From Actinomycetota bacterium (lineage in GTDB: Bacteria > Actinomycetota > Humimicrobiia > Humimicrobiales > Humimicrobiaceae): a stretch of 9,425 bases of DNA. Location: positions 1 through 9,425 of the forward strand of contig JALHTA010000298.1 of assembly GCA_022865545.1 (NCBI GenBank), in the 5' to 3' direction. Made by a program: the position numbers and the translations under genes. Below, in pieces: positions 1-7,423 of this stretch; position 1 is the stretch's first letter, and every line of letters starts with the position of its first letter. The notes below the pieces were generated by a model, which was not told the origin of the DNA, did no database searches, and saw nothing but the letters and a program-made list of their open reading frames with translations.

Positions 1-2813
1 CAACTCCTACCCAACACCCTCAACTTCCTGTACCCGCCCCTGGACACGAGCTCCACTGCCTTATGAACAATCCTTCCCCAGCTCATACCTTGTCCGGCAC
101 TACCGTCAAATACAAACCCTTCCTTTGCCTCAGTCGTCACACTGGTAAGTGTATAACTGGAGCAACTAATATCCTCTATACTACTAGCGATCTTCTCACT
201 ACTCTCCGCCCACTCATCAGTACTTATCTCAACCACTTCCCTGTCAGCACTGTCAAATTCTTCACTCGCCTTGATCTTATCCTTACCAGTTAGATACTCG
301 TACATGAACTCCCAGGCCTTTACTCTGCTACCCTCCCTGTAGGTACTTATCACCAGAATATTCTTGGCCCTCGTTACAGCCACATACTCAAGCCTGGCCT
401 TCTCAGCCTCATCATACAATTTCTCCTCACTGGCCTTGTCCTCCCAATCAGGCGGAAGTGCAATAGTACTGCTTCCATAGCTTCCCATCGGCTTTGTAAT
501 AGTAAAGTATCCCATAGCCTTACTATCACCAGTCCTCGTAATATGATGGTCCGGCTCAAAATCTCTTCCAGCACCCATGGGATCAGCAAGTATTACGATA
601 GGCGACTCAAGCCCTTTAGCTTTATGAAGGTTCATGATCCTCACAGAATCATTTCCGGAAGATGCAAGGCTCATAGACTCAATACCGCCGCCCTCCAAAA
701 GCTCGCCCAGATCATTTACAAGATCTGAAAAGGTATCCAGCCCATCACTTCTTCTATCCTTTAGTAACTCCAGCGCCTTAAAAATATTACCTGCCCTTGT
801 AAACCCCTCCTCTTCACATATAGCCAGAGGAAGTACCCCTGTATTCTCTATTATCATCTCCACTGCAACTACTGGTTCATGGCTCCTTACAATCTCACTG
901 CAACCCTTTAAAACCTTAAAGGCCTTGTCAAACTCATCAAAACCCTGCGAGGCCTCGCTATAATAGGAAAATATACCTCCTGCTTTTTTAAACCTGTATA
1001 ACCTGTCATCACTAATGCCAAAAAACATACCCCGGAGTGTAGTTATAAGGGCAACAGGATCCCTGTGGTCCTCAATTGCCTTGAGCAGCCTGTAAATCTC
1101 AGCCAGCTCCAAAGACCCGCTAAAGCTCTCCCCTCCCGAGATATCATATGGTATACTCAGCATTTCTAAAGCTTTTGAATATATCTTTAAATTCTTCTTA
1201 TATCTTGTAAGGATTAAAAAATCACCAGTACCAAACTTCACAGCATTACCCTCATTATCCTGCAATCTAAAACTTCCGCCCGCCGCAGACTTAATCCAGT
1301 TAGCAATCCTTGCAGCATCAATTTTTGCAATCTCTTTTGCATTATTTCCGGCAACTTTACCTACCGGATTTTCCATTACCCCGGACAAGCATCCCACATT
1401 TAACTTCTTCACAGTATTAAGCGGAAAATACCTCGCCTGATATTTTGTCTCTTTTTCAGGCAAAATACTCTTAAAAACATCGGCCACAGTTTCCTGCATG
1501 AAAGGAAGCGACCTGAAGTTAGAATACAGATTTAGAACCTCTCCACCTTCATCATTAAATATACCCTTTATTAGATTATAGATATCAATATCGGCCCTTC
1601 TGAAGCGGTATATACTCTGCTTTGGATCACCTACCACAAAAAGTGACCCCGGAGTGGGTAAAATATTTTTCCAATTGTCCTCTTCGTTATTGCTTCCAGT
1701 AAGAAACAGTATTATCTCAGCCTGTACCGGATCTGTATCCTGGAACTCATCAACAAGGATATGGGTAAACCTTTTTTTAAAATAGCCCCTCACCTCAGCA
1801 TTGTCACGGAGGAGCTCCGCGGTATTTATAAGGAGGTCGCCGAAATTAAGAATCGAATGATCCTTTCTCCACTTCCTGTAATACCCGGCACCACCGGTTA
1901 TAAAATCGGTGAGAGGTTTATGGATGTACTCCTGCCAATTTTTAAGTGCAGGACCTACAACCTCTTCTTGAAACTTTTCCATCTTCTCTAAATATGACTT
2001 ACTGTTTCCATCCGGCCACCTATTCTGTGTAATAGAGGGCCTCTTACTTAATTCATTTAAGAGCTCAATAAACTTCCTGTCAGAATCCATATATCCTGAG
2101 TCAATAAAATTACTGCTCTTTCTTATCATCTCCTGCAGTTTATCCCATCCATTATCGGGCCGGGTCTCCGGTATTATCCCTTCAAAGAAATCAAGTAGCT
2201 CCCTTATAGCCTTTTTCACATAAGTAAAATCCGGCTTATCTACCTCTGCTGTTACTATCTCTACGTCCGGATATTGTACAAATTTATTATAGATATCCTT
2301 TAGATCTGCTACCTGGATACCCTTATCCCGTATAAATTCTAAGGTACTGCTCTGCTTTATCTCTGCACTTTCTATATACTGCGACCAGATCCTCTCGGTA
2401 AAAATAAGATCCTGGCTCTCTTCTATCTCGGTAAATCCAGGATCGACTCCCGCCTCTACAGGCCTTTCCCTTAAGATCTTTGCACAGAAGGAATGTATGG
2501 TGCCAATAAATATCTGCTCAAGGTTTGAAAGTGCGGTCCGTATATTATCCCTTTCACTTTTTGGGCCATCCAACTTTAAAGCCTTTTCAAGACCTATCTG
2601 GAATCTCTCATTTAGCTCTGCAGCTGCCTTGCGCGTAAAGGTAACAGCTGCAATATGCTCTATTGTGGCATTACCGCTTTTTATAAGGTTTACCATCCTC
2701 TCAACAAGGCAGTAAGTCTTTCCGGAACCAGCACCGGCCTCCACAAAGAAGCTGGTACCCAGCTCTTCCCTTATTTTTATCCTTGCCTGACTGTCTTTTA
2801 AATCATGATCCAT
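1..2813 (-). CDS. addA: AddA-like ATP-dependent helicase/nuclease (UvrD/RecB family), C-terminus off window
   Basis: The frame is open for 937 codons and runs off the left edge, so the protein is partial at its C-terminus. It is a superfamily 1 helicase of the UvrD/RecB/AddA type, the motor of the AddAB complex that unwinds and resects double-strand ends. Seen motifs: Walker A GAGSGKT (about residues 27-33), DEFQD Walker B (355-359), GDPKQSIYRFR (395-405), NLHKAKG (728-734) and YVAVTRAK (810-817). The start of a RecB-like PD-(D/E)XK nuclease domain follows (WGRIVH, 912-917, with the conserved His); the catalytic Asp/Glu/Lys residues would lie beyond the edge. AddA proteins are usually about 1100-1250 residues, so roughly 200 are missing. 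The ATG at 2813 is the first possible start after the addB stop, which lies in the same frame 6 nt upstream. An AAAGGA ribosome-binding-like stretch lies inside the end of addB, with long spacing. Arginine codons are about 45 AGG/AGA against 6 CGN. Confidence 0.93.
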   Translation of the reverse strand, partial: MDHDLKDSQARIKIREELGTSFFVEAGAGSGKTYCLVERMVNLIKSGNATIEHIAAVTFTRKAAAELNERFQIGLEKALKLDGPKSERDNIRTALSNLEQIFIGTIHSFCAKILRERPVEAGVDPGFTEIEESQDLIFTERIWSQYIESAEIKQSSTLEFIRDKGIQVADLKDIYNKFVQYPDVEIVTAEVDKPDFTYVKKAIRELLDFFEGIIPETRPDNGWDKLQEMIRKSSNFIDSGYMDSDRKFIELLNELSKRPSITQNRWPDGNSKSYLEKMEKFQEEVVGPALKNWQEYIHKPLTDFITGGAGYYRKWRKDHSILNFGDLLINTAELLRDNAEVRGYFKKRFTHILVDEFQDTDPVQAEIILFLTGSNNEEDNWKNILPTPGSLFVVGDPKQSIYRFRRADIDIYNLIKGIFNDEGGEVLNLYSNFRSLPFMQETVADVFKSILPEKETKYQARYFPLNTVKKLNVGCLSGVMENPVGKVAGNNAKEIAKIDAARIANWIKSAAGGSFRLQDNEGNAVKFGTGDFLILTRYKKNLKIYSKALEMLSIPYDISGGESFSGSLELAEIYRLLKAIEDHRDPVALITTLRGMFFGISDDRLYRFKKAGGIFSYYSEASQGFDEFDKAFKVLKGCSEIVRSHEPVVAVEMIIENTGVLPLAICEEEGFTRAGNIFKALELLKDRRSDGLDTFSDLVNDLGELLEGGGIESMSLASSGNDSVRIMNLHKAKGLESPIVILADPMGAGRDFEPDHHITRTGDSKAMGYFTITKPMGSYGSSTIALPPDWEDKASEEKLYDEAEKARLEYVAVTRAKNILVISTYREGSRVKAWEFMYEYLTGKDKIKASEEFDSADREVVEISTDEWAESSEKIASSIEDISCSSYTLTSVTTEAKEGFVFDGSAGQGMSWGRIVHKAVELVSRGGYRKLRVLGRS

Positions 2814-2819
2814 AATGCT

Positions 2820-5800
2820 TTATTTATATTCCTTTAAACTTTTCCATTTACTTAGCAGTTCACTGCCGGAATTATTTATCTTATTCTTAATGGATTTTTT
2901 TAGTTCTACTGTGCCGTATATATCAGTATCCTCTAAGTATGGCGGGTTTTCTTCATCCGATATTATAAAGAGGCCCCCTGCCATAAGATCCATAATAGTA
3001 TTTAGTGCAGGCTGCCACCGGTCTTCTTGCTGTGGATCTCTTTCAAATATGGTCCCCTTCCCGGAACTTATACCCTTCTCAGTTGGAAGCATATACCCAC
3101 ATTTTGCCACTGTGCCTGTGGTCGCCTCTACTGCCTTTGCGTAAAGTATATGCTGTACCTGCCTGCCTCCTGCAATATAGCCATTTTTCTCATAGGCCCA
3201 GGCACTCCCGGTCTTATAGTCCCAGACATGATAATTCCCGTCACTGTCTAAATCTACCCTGTCTACCTTTCCTTTTATATGGATATAGCTATCGGCTCCT
3301 ATATATATTCTTATTGGAGCCTTATCCCCGTATCCAAATTCAAACTCCAGTAGATGCGGTTCTGCAAGTTTTGAATTGACATCCAGGAAGACCTCCAGGT
3401 CCCTTCTTAAAACTTCTACTTCATGGCTGTATACAGCCGGTCCCGGCACAGGTACCTCTTCGGTGTATTTATTTAGTACCCCGTTAAGTATCTTATTTAT
3501 TATCTTTCCCTGTTCTGCTTTACCGGGTCTTACCGCAGTATCCTTTATGGTCCTTATAAAAAGCTGGAACACTTCATGAAGAAGGCTTCCTCTCTGTGCC
3601 GGATCCAGCCATATTAGCCTATCTCTACTGATCTCTTCCGGCCTTCTTGCCTTGAGGATATATTCCAGAAAAAATGAAAAGGGATTTCCAGCATATGTCT
3701 CAATAGCTGAGCATGAGAGTACCAGTTTGCTATTCTTCCTGGGATCAAGTTCTGTGCCTTCAGGATTTATATAGCCGTCATATACGGTAAGCTCGCTTCC
3801 TGATCTTTGTCTTATTGCTTTGTCTCCCTGTCTTAAGAGCGGATATATATTAAATATTGACTGTCTTCCATCCTTTATGCTGCCGCTTCCTGTGAGCTTT
3901 TCTACCCACCAACCAGTCCCATCAATTACTTTTGCCGGTCCGGCCCCGGAGGGCCCTGCAGGTCCAGTAAGTAGCTTCTGATAATCAATACTGCTACTGC
4001 CTTTTTTTAACCGGTAAACTTGAAGATATACAGACGATGGAAACATCTGGCGGTCATCAGCTACATCATATCTGCTATAGCTTACCGTAACTCTTCCCTT
4101 AAGGCTTGCAAGCATTGAAGTAAAGTCATAAAGCTTCTCTTTGAGCCTGTCCTTTGAGAGCCTAATACCGGCATCTATCCTTTGTCTTTCTTCGTCCAGA
4201 AGTACAGGATCCTGAGTCTGGGTACCAGGGAATTTATGATTGTCCATACCGACTATATATGTATTGTCCCTTCCCGACCTGCCTCCGGTCGAGAGGTTTG
4301 ATATATACAGGTGGCCGGGTCTGGGGCCTGATGTCTTGTATGGCAGTCTGGAGATTACTTCCAGCAGTTTATCAGTAGCTTCTTCGAGGGCTGCCTCACT
4401 CTCAGTTATACCGGCAAGTACTTCAAGCCTTTGTTTAAGGTTTGACTGGTAGCTGGCCCCGTCTTCATCCTTTGCGGTTATAAAATCACTTAAGAACTGA
4501 AGACAGGCAGAACATAGTTTACTAAAATCTACTTTGCCATTATTATCTGTCCGTGGAATTATTTCTAAAAGTCTTCCGGTTATGTCATTTAATGCCTTAA
4601 TAATATCCAGCTTCCACTTATATTTCTCTCCGCCTCCAGCCTTTATTTTATCTTTTAGGGCCGCTATTTCTTTATTTAATACAAGGCTATAGCGTTCCCT
4701 TCCCCAGCCGATCTTAGAGGTCCTTAAAGCATGGGCAAGACTTGGTCCTGTGCCTTTGGGGGTCTTTATAAGGGAGTATTTAAGAAGCTTTCTTAAGTGA
4801 ACCTCTAAAAAGTCATCATTTATCCATAATATAAAGCCCTTTAGCGCCATTCCTGGCGGGCTGGTATCGCCTGGAAGCCCTTCGGAAAAGGATGCGGGCA
4901 GCTCAAGCTTTTTGCAGATATTATATAATGACAGGAGGTATGGATCACTATTTGTATATATGATCTCTACCTTATCAAGTGGTATTTTTTCAGCTGTAAT
5001 GCGGCCCAGCAATTCATACAGTTCATTCCGGTAGGCAGCTCCGCTGAAAAGACTTATAGTATTATCATCCAGTGGCACAGGTGCATTATCGATATCAAAT
5101 AGCCATCCGGATCTCTCAATATTAGATACAGGATCTATCCTGTTTTTACTGGCTTTTTCTTCCCACCTGTTTTTTGGAGTATCGAGGCCGCATACTTCTT
5201 CTTCCCCGATTATAATAAGATCATTGCCGGAAATGCTTTTAATAAATTCTTTCTCCAGAGGGGTGTTTGCATATCTTGAAAGAACAATATATTTGATACT
5301 GCTGTCCTGCGCACTGCTAACCTCCAGTATTTTACAAGCAGCAACTATCATGTCTGCAGTATCGGCCAGTCTTTTTTCTTTTATGGTATCTTCATATCTT
5401 GAAAATATAAGCTTTATGTCCTCACCCTTTTTTGGATCAATAAAATTATCTTCCTTGATACCTTCCGGGGATACTCCTGACATTTTAAGTTCTATTATAA
5501 TGTCAGTAATAGCACTGATGATACCTGTATTTATTATGTGCTTTTCAAAGTACGCTAGTCTTCCCTCTTCTGCCAGCCTGGTAAATATCCCGTCTACAAT
5601 AAAGTTAGACTCTATAGAAGATATCTTTTCAATACTGGCGCCCAGAAGCTTTTCTGACGCAATTTCAAAAGCTAAGGACTGGACAGTGGCAGTCTTAAAA
5701 TTTATCCATCCAGGACCGCTTCTGGACAGGGTCTGCAGTATCTGGCGGCCTGTATTAAAGTCGGGTGTTATAAGGATCTTTTCATTCAGCCTGTATTTAT

Positions 5801-5840
5801 CTGATATTTTTTTTAATTTAAATATTAAGCAGTTTTCCAT
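2820..5840 (-). CDS. addB: AddB-like PD-(D/E)XK nuclease / inactive helicase subunit
   Basis: The 1006-residue protein is the likely partner of the downstream AddA; family AddB proteins scan for Chi and cut one strand. The C-terminal nuclease domain is recognisable in order: LSCSAIETY with GNPFSFF (about 708-722), GSLLHEVF with His755, GKVDRVD (Asp860, Asp863), WDYKTG (Asp874, Lys876) and QHILYA (896-901). These are the residues expected of an active RecB-type nuclease. The N-terminal helicase-like half has no Walker A; the segment ITPDFNTGRQI sits where one would be. The four cysteines that hold the Fe-S cluster in classical AddB are not apparent: Asn719 replaces the Cys of the usual CPF motif, and no C-x2-C-x5-C group occurs at the C-terminus. 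At 1006 residues it is shorter than the roughly 1160 of B. subtilis AddB. The ATG at 5840 is forced by an in-frame TAA immediately upstream; no good Shine-Dalgarno sequence precedes it. It is first in the addB-addA operon. Confidence 0.87.
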   Translation of the reverse strand: MENCLIFKLKKISDKYRLNEKILITPDFNTGRQILQTLSRSGPGWINFKTATVQSLAFEIASEKLLGASIEKISSIESNFIVDGIFTRLAEEGRLAYFEKHIINTGIISAITDIIIELKMSGVSPEGIKEDNFIDPKKGEDIKLIFSRYEDTIKEKRLADTADMIVAACKILEVSSAQDSSIKYIVLSRYANTPLEKEFIKSISGNDLIIIGEEEVCGLDTPKNRWEEKASKNRIDPVSNIERSGWLFDIDNAPVPLDDNTISLFSGAAYRNELYELLGRITAEKIPLDKVEIIYTNSDPYLLSLYNICKKLELPASFSEGLPGDTSPPGMALKGFILWINDDFLEVHLRKLLKYSLIKTPKGTGPSLAHALRTSKIGWGRERYSLVLNKEIAALKDKIKAGGGEKYKWKLDIIKALNDITGRLLEIIPRTDNNGKVDFSKLCSACLQFLSDFITAKDEDGASYQSNLKQRLEVLAGITESEAALEEATDKLLEVISRLPYKTSGPRPGHLYISNLSTGGRSGRDNTYIVGMDNHKFPGTQTQDPVLLDEERQRIDAGIRLSKDRLKEKLYDFTSMLASLKGRVTVSYSRYDVADDRQMFPSSVYLQVYRLKKGSSSIDYQKLLTGPAGPSGAGPAKVIDGTGWWVEKLTGSGSIKDGRQSIFNIYPLLRQGDKAIRQRSGSELTVYDGYINPEGTELDPRKNSKLVLSCSAIETYAGNPFSFFLEYILKARRPEEISRDRLIWLDPAQRGSLLHEVFQLFIRTIKDTAVRPGKAEQGKIINKILNGVLNKYTEEVPVPGPAVYSHEVEVLRRDLEVFLDVNSKLAEPHLLEFEFGYGDKAPIRIYIGADSYIHIKGKVDRVDLDSDGNYHVWDYKTGSAWAYEKNGYIAGGRQVQHILYAKAVEATTGTVAKCGYMLPTEKGISSGKGTIFERDPQQEDRWQPALNTIMDLMAGGLFIISDEENPPYLEDTDIYGTVELKKSIKNKINNSGSELLSKWKSLKEYK

Positions 5841-5871
5841 TTATTTTTAACTGTGTCCAAATTAATACAAA

Positions 5872-5898
5872 GATATAGAATATGAATTCTTATATCAA
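5872..5898 (-). promoter_or_regulatory. Possible promoter for addBA
   Basis: On the minus strand TTGATA (5898-5893) matches the sigma70-type -35 box in five of six positions and is followed after 15 nt by TATATC (5877-5872); TATCTT with 17-nt spacing is an alternative -10. It lies about 30-60 nt upstream of the addB ATG. The region is so AT-rich that such matches arise easily by chance. Confidence 0.3.
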
Positions 5899-6070
5899 AA
5901 TATTGTACTTTAAAAGTTATAATTAGCATATACTCAACAAAGAGATTTTGGACAATGGTAGTGTGCAATTTGAGATTAATGTAATAAAAATGATAATTAA
6001 TATTAGACATTTTAATGAGGGGATTAAATTCAAAATAATCTTCCTATTCTATTGGTTACCGTTATAGTTT

Positions 6071-6136
6071 TAATTAGCGAATATAATTAGTAACTAATTA
6101 CGAATAAATTTTGTAATTTTATGCGAATAATGTTAT
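6071..6136 (+). repeat. Three direct repeats of CGAATA at 23-bp intervals (candidate operator)
   Basis: CGAATA occurs at 6078, 6101 and 6124, exactly 23 bp apart each time. The flanks are also alike: TAATTAGCGAATATAATTAG, CTAATTACGAATAAATTTTG and TTTTATGCGAATAATGTTAT. The third copy lies in the spacer of the proposed antitoxin promoter and the second just upstream of its -35 box. Type II antitoxins with an Xre-like fold usually repress their own promoter by binding repeated sites, so this array is a reasonable operator. The assignment to the downstream antitoxin is inferred from position. Confidence 0.55.
6084..6100. repeat. Perfect 17-bp palindrome between CGAATA copies 1 and 2
   Basis: TAATTAGT and ACTAATTA are perfect reverse complements around a single central A. 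The palindrome exactly fills the space between the first and second CGAATA copies. It could be a dimer-binding site for the antitoxin or an antitoxin-toxin complex. It is AT-rich, which raises the chance of coincidence. Confidence 0.5.
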
Positions 6137-6139
6137 ATT
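6111..6139 (+). promoter_or_regulatory. Extended -10 promoter of the antitoxin-toxin operon
   Basis: TTGTAA (6111-6116) is followed after 17 nt by TATATT (6134-6139), preceded by TG plus one base, the extended -10 signature. Transcription would begin near 6146 and give a leader of about 70 nt. One CGAATA copy lies within the spacer, so a bound repressor would block RNA polymerase directly. Confidence 0.55.
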
Positions 6140-6200
6140 CTAAACACTGAAAATAATAAGAAGATAGCAGTAGCTAAAAGAGTACGACAATCATTAAAAA

Positions 6201-6209
6201 AGGGGGTGA
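6201..6209 (+). promoter_or_regulatory. Strong Shine-Dalgarno deciding the GTG start of the antitoxin
   Basis: AGGGGGTGA is an excellent anti-16S match and ends 6 nt before the GTG at 6216. It fixes the start at GTG although no ATG is present. Strong translation of the antitoxin relative to the coupled toxin is expected for this kind of module. Confidence 0.7.
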
Positions 6210-6215
6210 ACAAAA

Positions 6216-6593
6216 GTGGGTAGACTTATAAAAGAAAAATTATTTAGTCACACAGAAAACAAATTTTATGATAGCGAAGGTTATGTAAATCCTGCTAAGC
6301 TGAGGGCATACTTAGGTTTAAAAGCTAAAAATATTGCACATATTGTAGGTAGAACACCAAGATCATTAGAAAAGAACCCTAAATCCAATAAAGTACAATT
6401 AGAGCTCAGGAAAATAGTTTATATTCATGCACTCTTAAAAAGTATGACTAATAATGAATCGGAGATTCTATTGTGGTTAAGGGCTCCAAATCCTGAATAT
6501 AGCGGCTTATCACCAATAGAGGTTATCTCTCAGGGGAAAATTGATTCTATTGTAAATTATCTGGAAAATATAAAGAAAGGGTCCCCTGCTTAA
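6216..6593 (+). CDS. Xre/MbcA/ParS-type antitoxin of a RES toxin-antitoxin module
   Basis: This 125-residue protein fits the antitoxin that accompanies RES-domain toxins. Residues about 24-76 (from VNPAKLRAYLGL) look like a helical DNA-binding region with a helix-turn-helix around IAHIVGRTPRSLE (40-52). Residues about 83-119 match the toxin-binding C-terminal domain (DUF2384/MbcA-ParS-like), with WLRAPNPEYSGLSPIEVI followed by the Gly of SQGKID. Family antitoxins insert this domain into the toxin active site. The start is GTG behind a strong ribosome binding site. The stop overlaps the toxin start by one base (TAATG), typical of translational coupling. It probably represses its own promoter through the 23-bp-phased repeats just upstream. 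All six arginine codons are AGA/AGG. The family call rests on the C-terminal motif and the RES neighbour; the HTH is divergent. Confidence 0.85.
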   Translation: MGRLIKEKLFSHTENKFYDSEGYVNPAKLRAYLGLKAKNIAHIVGRTPRSLEKNPKSNKVQLELRKIVYIHALLKSMTNNESEILLWLRAPNPEYSGLSPIEVISQGKIDSIVNYLENIKKGSPA

Positions 6594-7183
6594 TGATATC
6601 TCCTGAAGAACTTAAAGATATTCTCAAACAGCGACGAGGAATTTCTTTCGATACTTTTTTTTATCGTTTTATGGGAATTGAGTACCTAAAAAATCCTTTA
6701 AGCGGATTAGGATCTTTAGAACATGGAGGGCGGTATAATTATTTTAAAGATAGATTTGAAGTTATATATTTAGCCCCTGATCCTGAAACAGCTACTGCTG
6801 AGAGCACAAGAGATGCAATGTTAATTACCCCACGTGCAATGATTACTATTAAGGTTACCCTGCAGAAAGTAATAGATTTAAAAGATACGAAAGTTATTAA
6901 TGCTCTGGGAATTAATGAACAGGAACTATGCTGCCCATGGAGAAAGATTCAAGATATAGATGAGGAGAAGGCATATACCCAAATTCTTGGGCATATGATA
7001 TATAAATCACAGGAATTTGAAGCCATACATTATCCATCTGTGCAAAAAAAGGGAAAGTATAATCTTGCTATTTTTCCTGAGAGATTGGAAAAAGATTCTG
7101 AACTAAAGGTGTATGACCCTGACAAAAAAATAGGACAGGTTATTAAAGGTCCTATTGCTAACTTTAAACTACTGGGTTCCTAA
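6593..7183 (+). CDS. RES-domain toxin (NAD+ phosphorylase/glycohydrolase-like)
   Basis: This 196-residue protein has the RES domain features in order: FYRF with Arg25, GGRYN (45-49), IYLAPDPETATAE with Glu70 in the conserved acidic position, HYPSV with Ser149, and a YNLAIF strand (156-161). RES toxins of Xre-RES modules (for example the MbcT type) degrade cytoplasmic NAD+, some by phosphorolysis, and arrest or kill the cell when freed from the antitoxin. The Arg, Glu and Ser that the family needs all appear present, so it is predicted to be active. It starts at the ATG overlapping the antitoxin stop, with AAAGAAAGGG about 11 nt upstream. It is slightly long for the family, with an extra stretch around residues 91-125. 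Arginine codons are mixed CGN and AGR, unlike the antitoxin. Confidence 0.87.
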   Translation: MISPEELKDILKQRRGISFDTFFYRFMGIEYLKNPLSGLGSLEHGGRYNYFKDRFEVIYLAPDPETATAESTRDAMLITPRAMITIKVTLQKVIDLKDTKVINALGINEQELCCPWRKIQDIDEEKAYTQILGHMIYKSQEFEAIHYPSVQKKGKYNLAIFPERLEKDSELKVYDPDKKIGQVIKGPIANFKLLGS

Positions 7184-7209
7184 TAATGTTTTTGATAAAT
7201 AAATATACG

Positions 7210-7237
7210 AGTCTTGTGATAATTTTATTATAAGACT
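7210..7237 (+). terminator. Hairpin downstream of the RES toxin (weak terminator candidate)
   Basis: AGTCTTGTGATA and its partner TATTATAAGACT form a 12-bp stem with two G-U pairs in the plus-strand RNA and a 4-nt loop. It begins 27 nt after the toxin stop, between two convergent genes, a usual terminator position. No U-run follows, so intrinsic termination is not assured; it may instead protect the 3' end of the mRNA. Confidence 0.4.
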
Positions 7238-7291
7238 AGCAAAATTCTAATAATAGAGAAATTTACTCCTAATAAATAAAAATCATATCTA

Positions 7292-7423
7292 TTATTCAAT
7301 ATCAATTACAAATCTACATTTTGGAAAGCTGCTGCATCCTAAAAAACTACCATACTTTCCTGTCCTCTCCTTGAGCAGACTCCCACATTTTGGACATATA
7401 TTATTTTTATCTCTGATTTTATT
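7292..7423 (-). pseudogene. Out-of-frame C-terminal zinc ribbon of the NERD protein
   Basis: Read one frame away from the upstream NERD frame, this segment gives IRDKNNICPKCGSLLKER, then GKYGSFLGCSSFPKCRF, then a TAA stop at 7294-7292. This is a canonical topoisomerase-type four-cysteine zinc ribbon (CxxC...C...C with GKYG-F-GCS-FPKC), a common tail of NERD proteins. The shift must lie between the ribbon-frame stop at 7426-7424 and the first ribbon Cys at 7396, in an A-rich stretch. Joining the two frames would give a complete protein of about 258 residues. The ribbon sequence itself shows no decay, so the break is recent or artefactual. Confidence 0.85.

Larger units (their letters stand above)
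5841..6215. other. Divergent AT-rich intergenic region between addBA and the toxin-antitoxin operon
   Basis: This 375-nt stretch contains no convincing gene. The left part (5841-6000) should carry the addBA promoter; the right part (6071-6215) carries the promoter, operator-like repeats and leader of the antitoxin-toxin operon. It is visibly more AT-rich than addBA. A 61-codon minus-strand reading frame here has no ribosome binding site or recognisable composition and is not annotated. Confidence 0.7.

Noticed and set aside
5224..5850. 208-codon plus-strand open frame
   Set aside because: It lies entirely antisense to addB, whose nuclease and helicase-like motifs are clear, and its translation shows no recognisable domain. 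It is a shadow frame.
5854..5954. Inverted repeat TGTCCAAA (5854-5861) and TTTGGACA (5947-5954)
   Set aside because: Only 8 bp per arm and about 85 bp apart; this is expected by chance, and no mobile element lies between the arms.
5825..6010. 61-codon minus-strand open frame upstream of addB
   Set aside because: It overlaps the addB start out of frame, is AT-driven in composition (many Ile, Tyr, Leu), has no ribosome binding site and occupies the promoter region.
6071..6136. CRISPR-like regular spacing of the CGAATA copies
   Set aside because: The conserved core is only 6 bp with partial flanking similarity, and the array overlaps a promoter. Operator sites explain it better.
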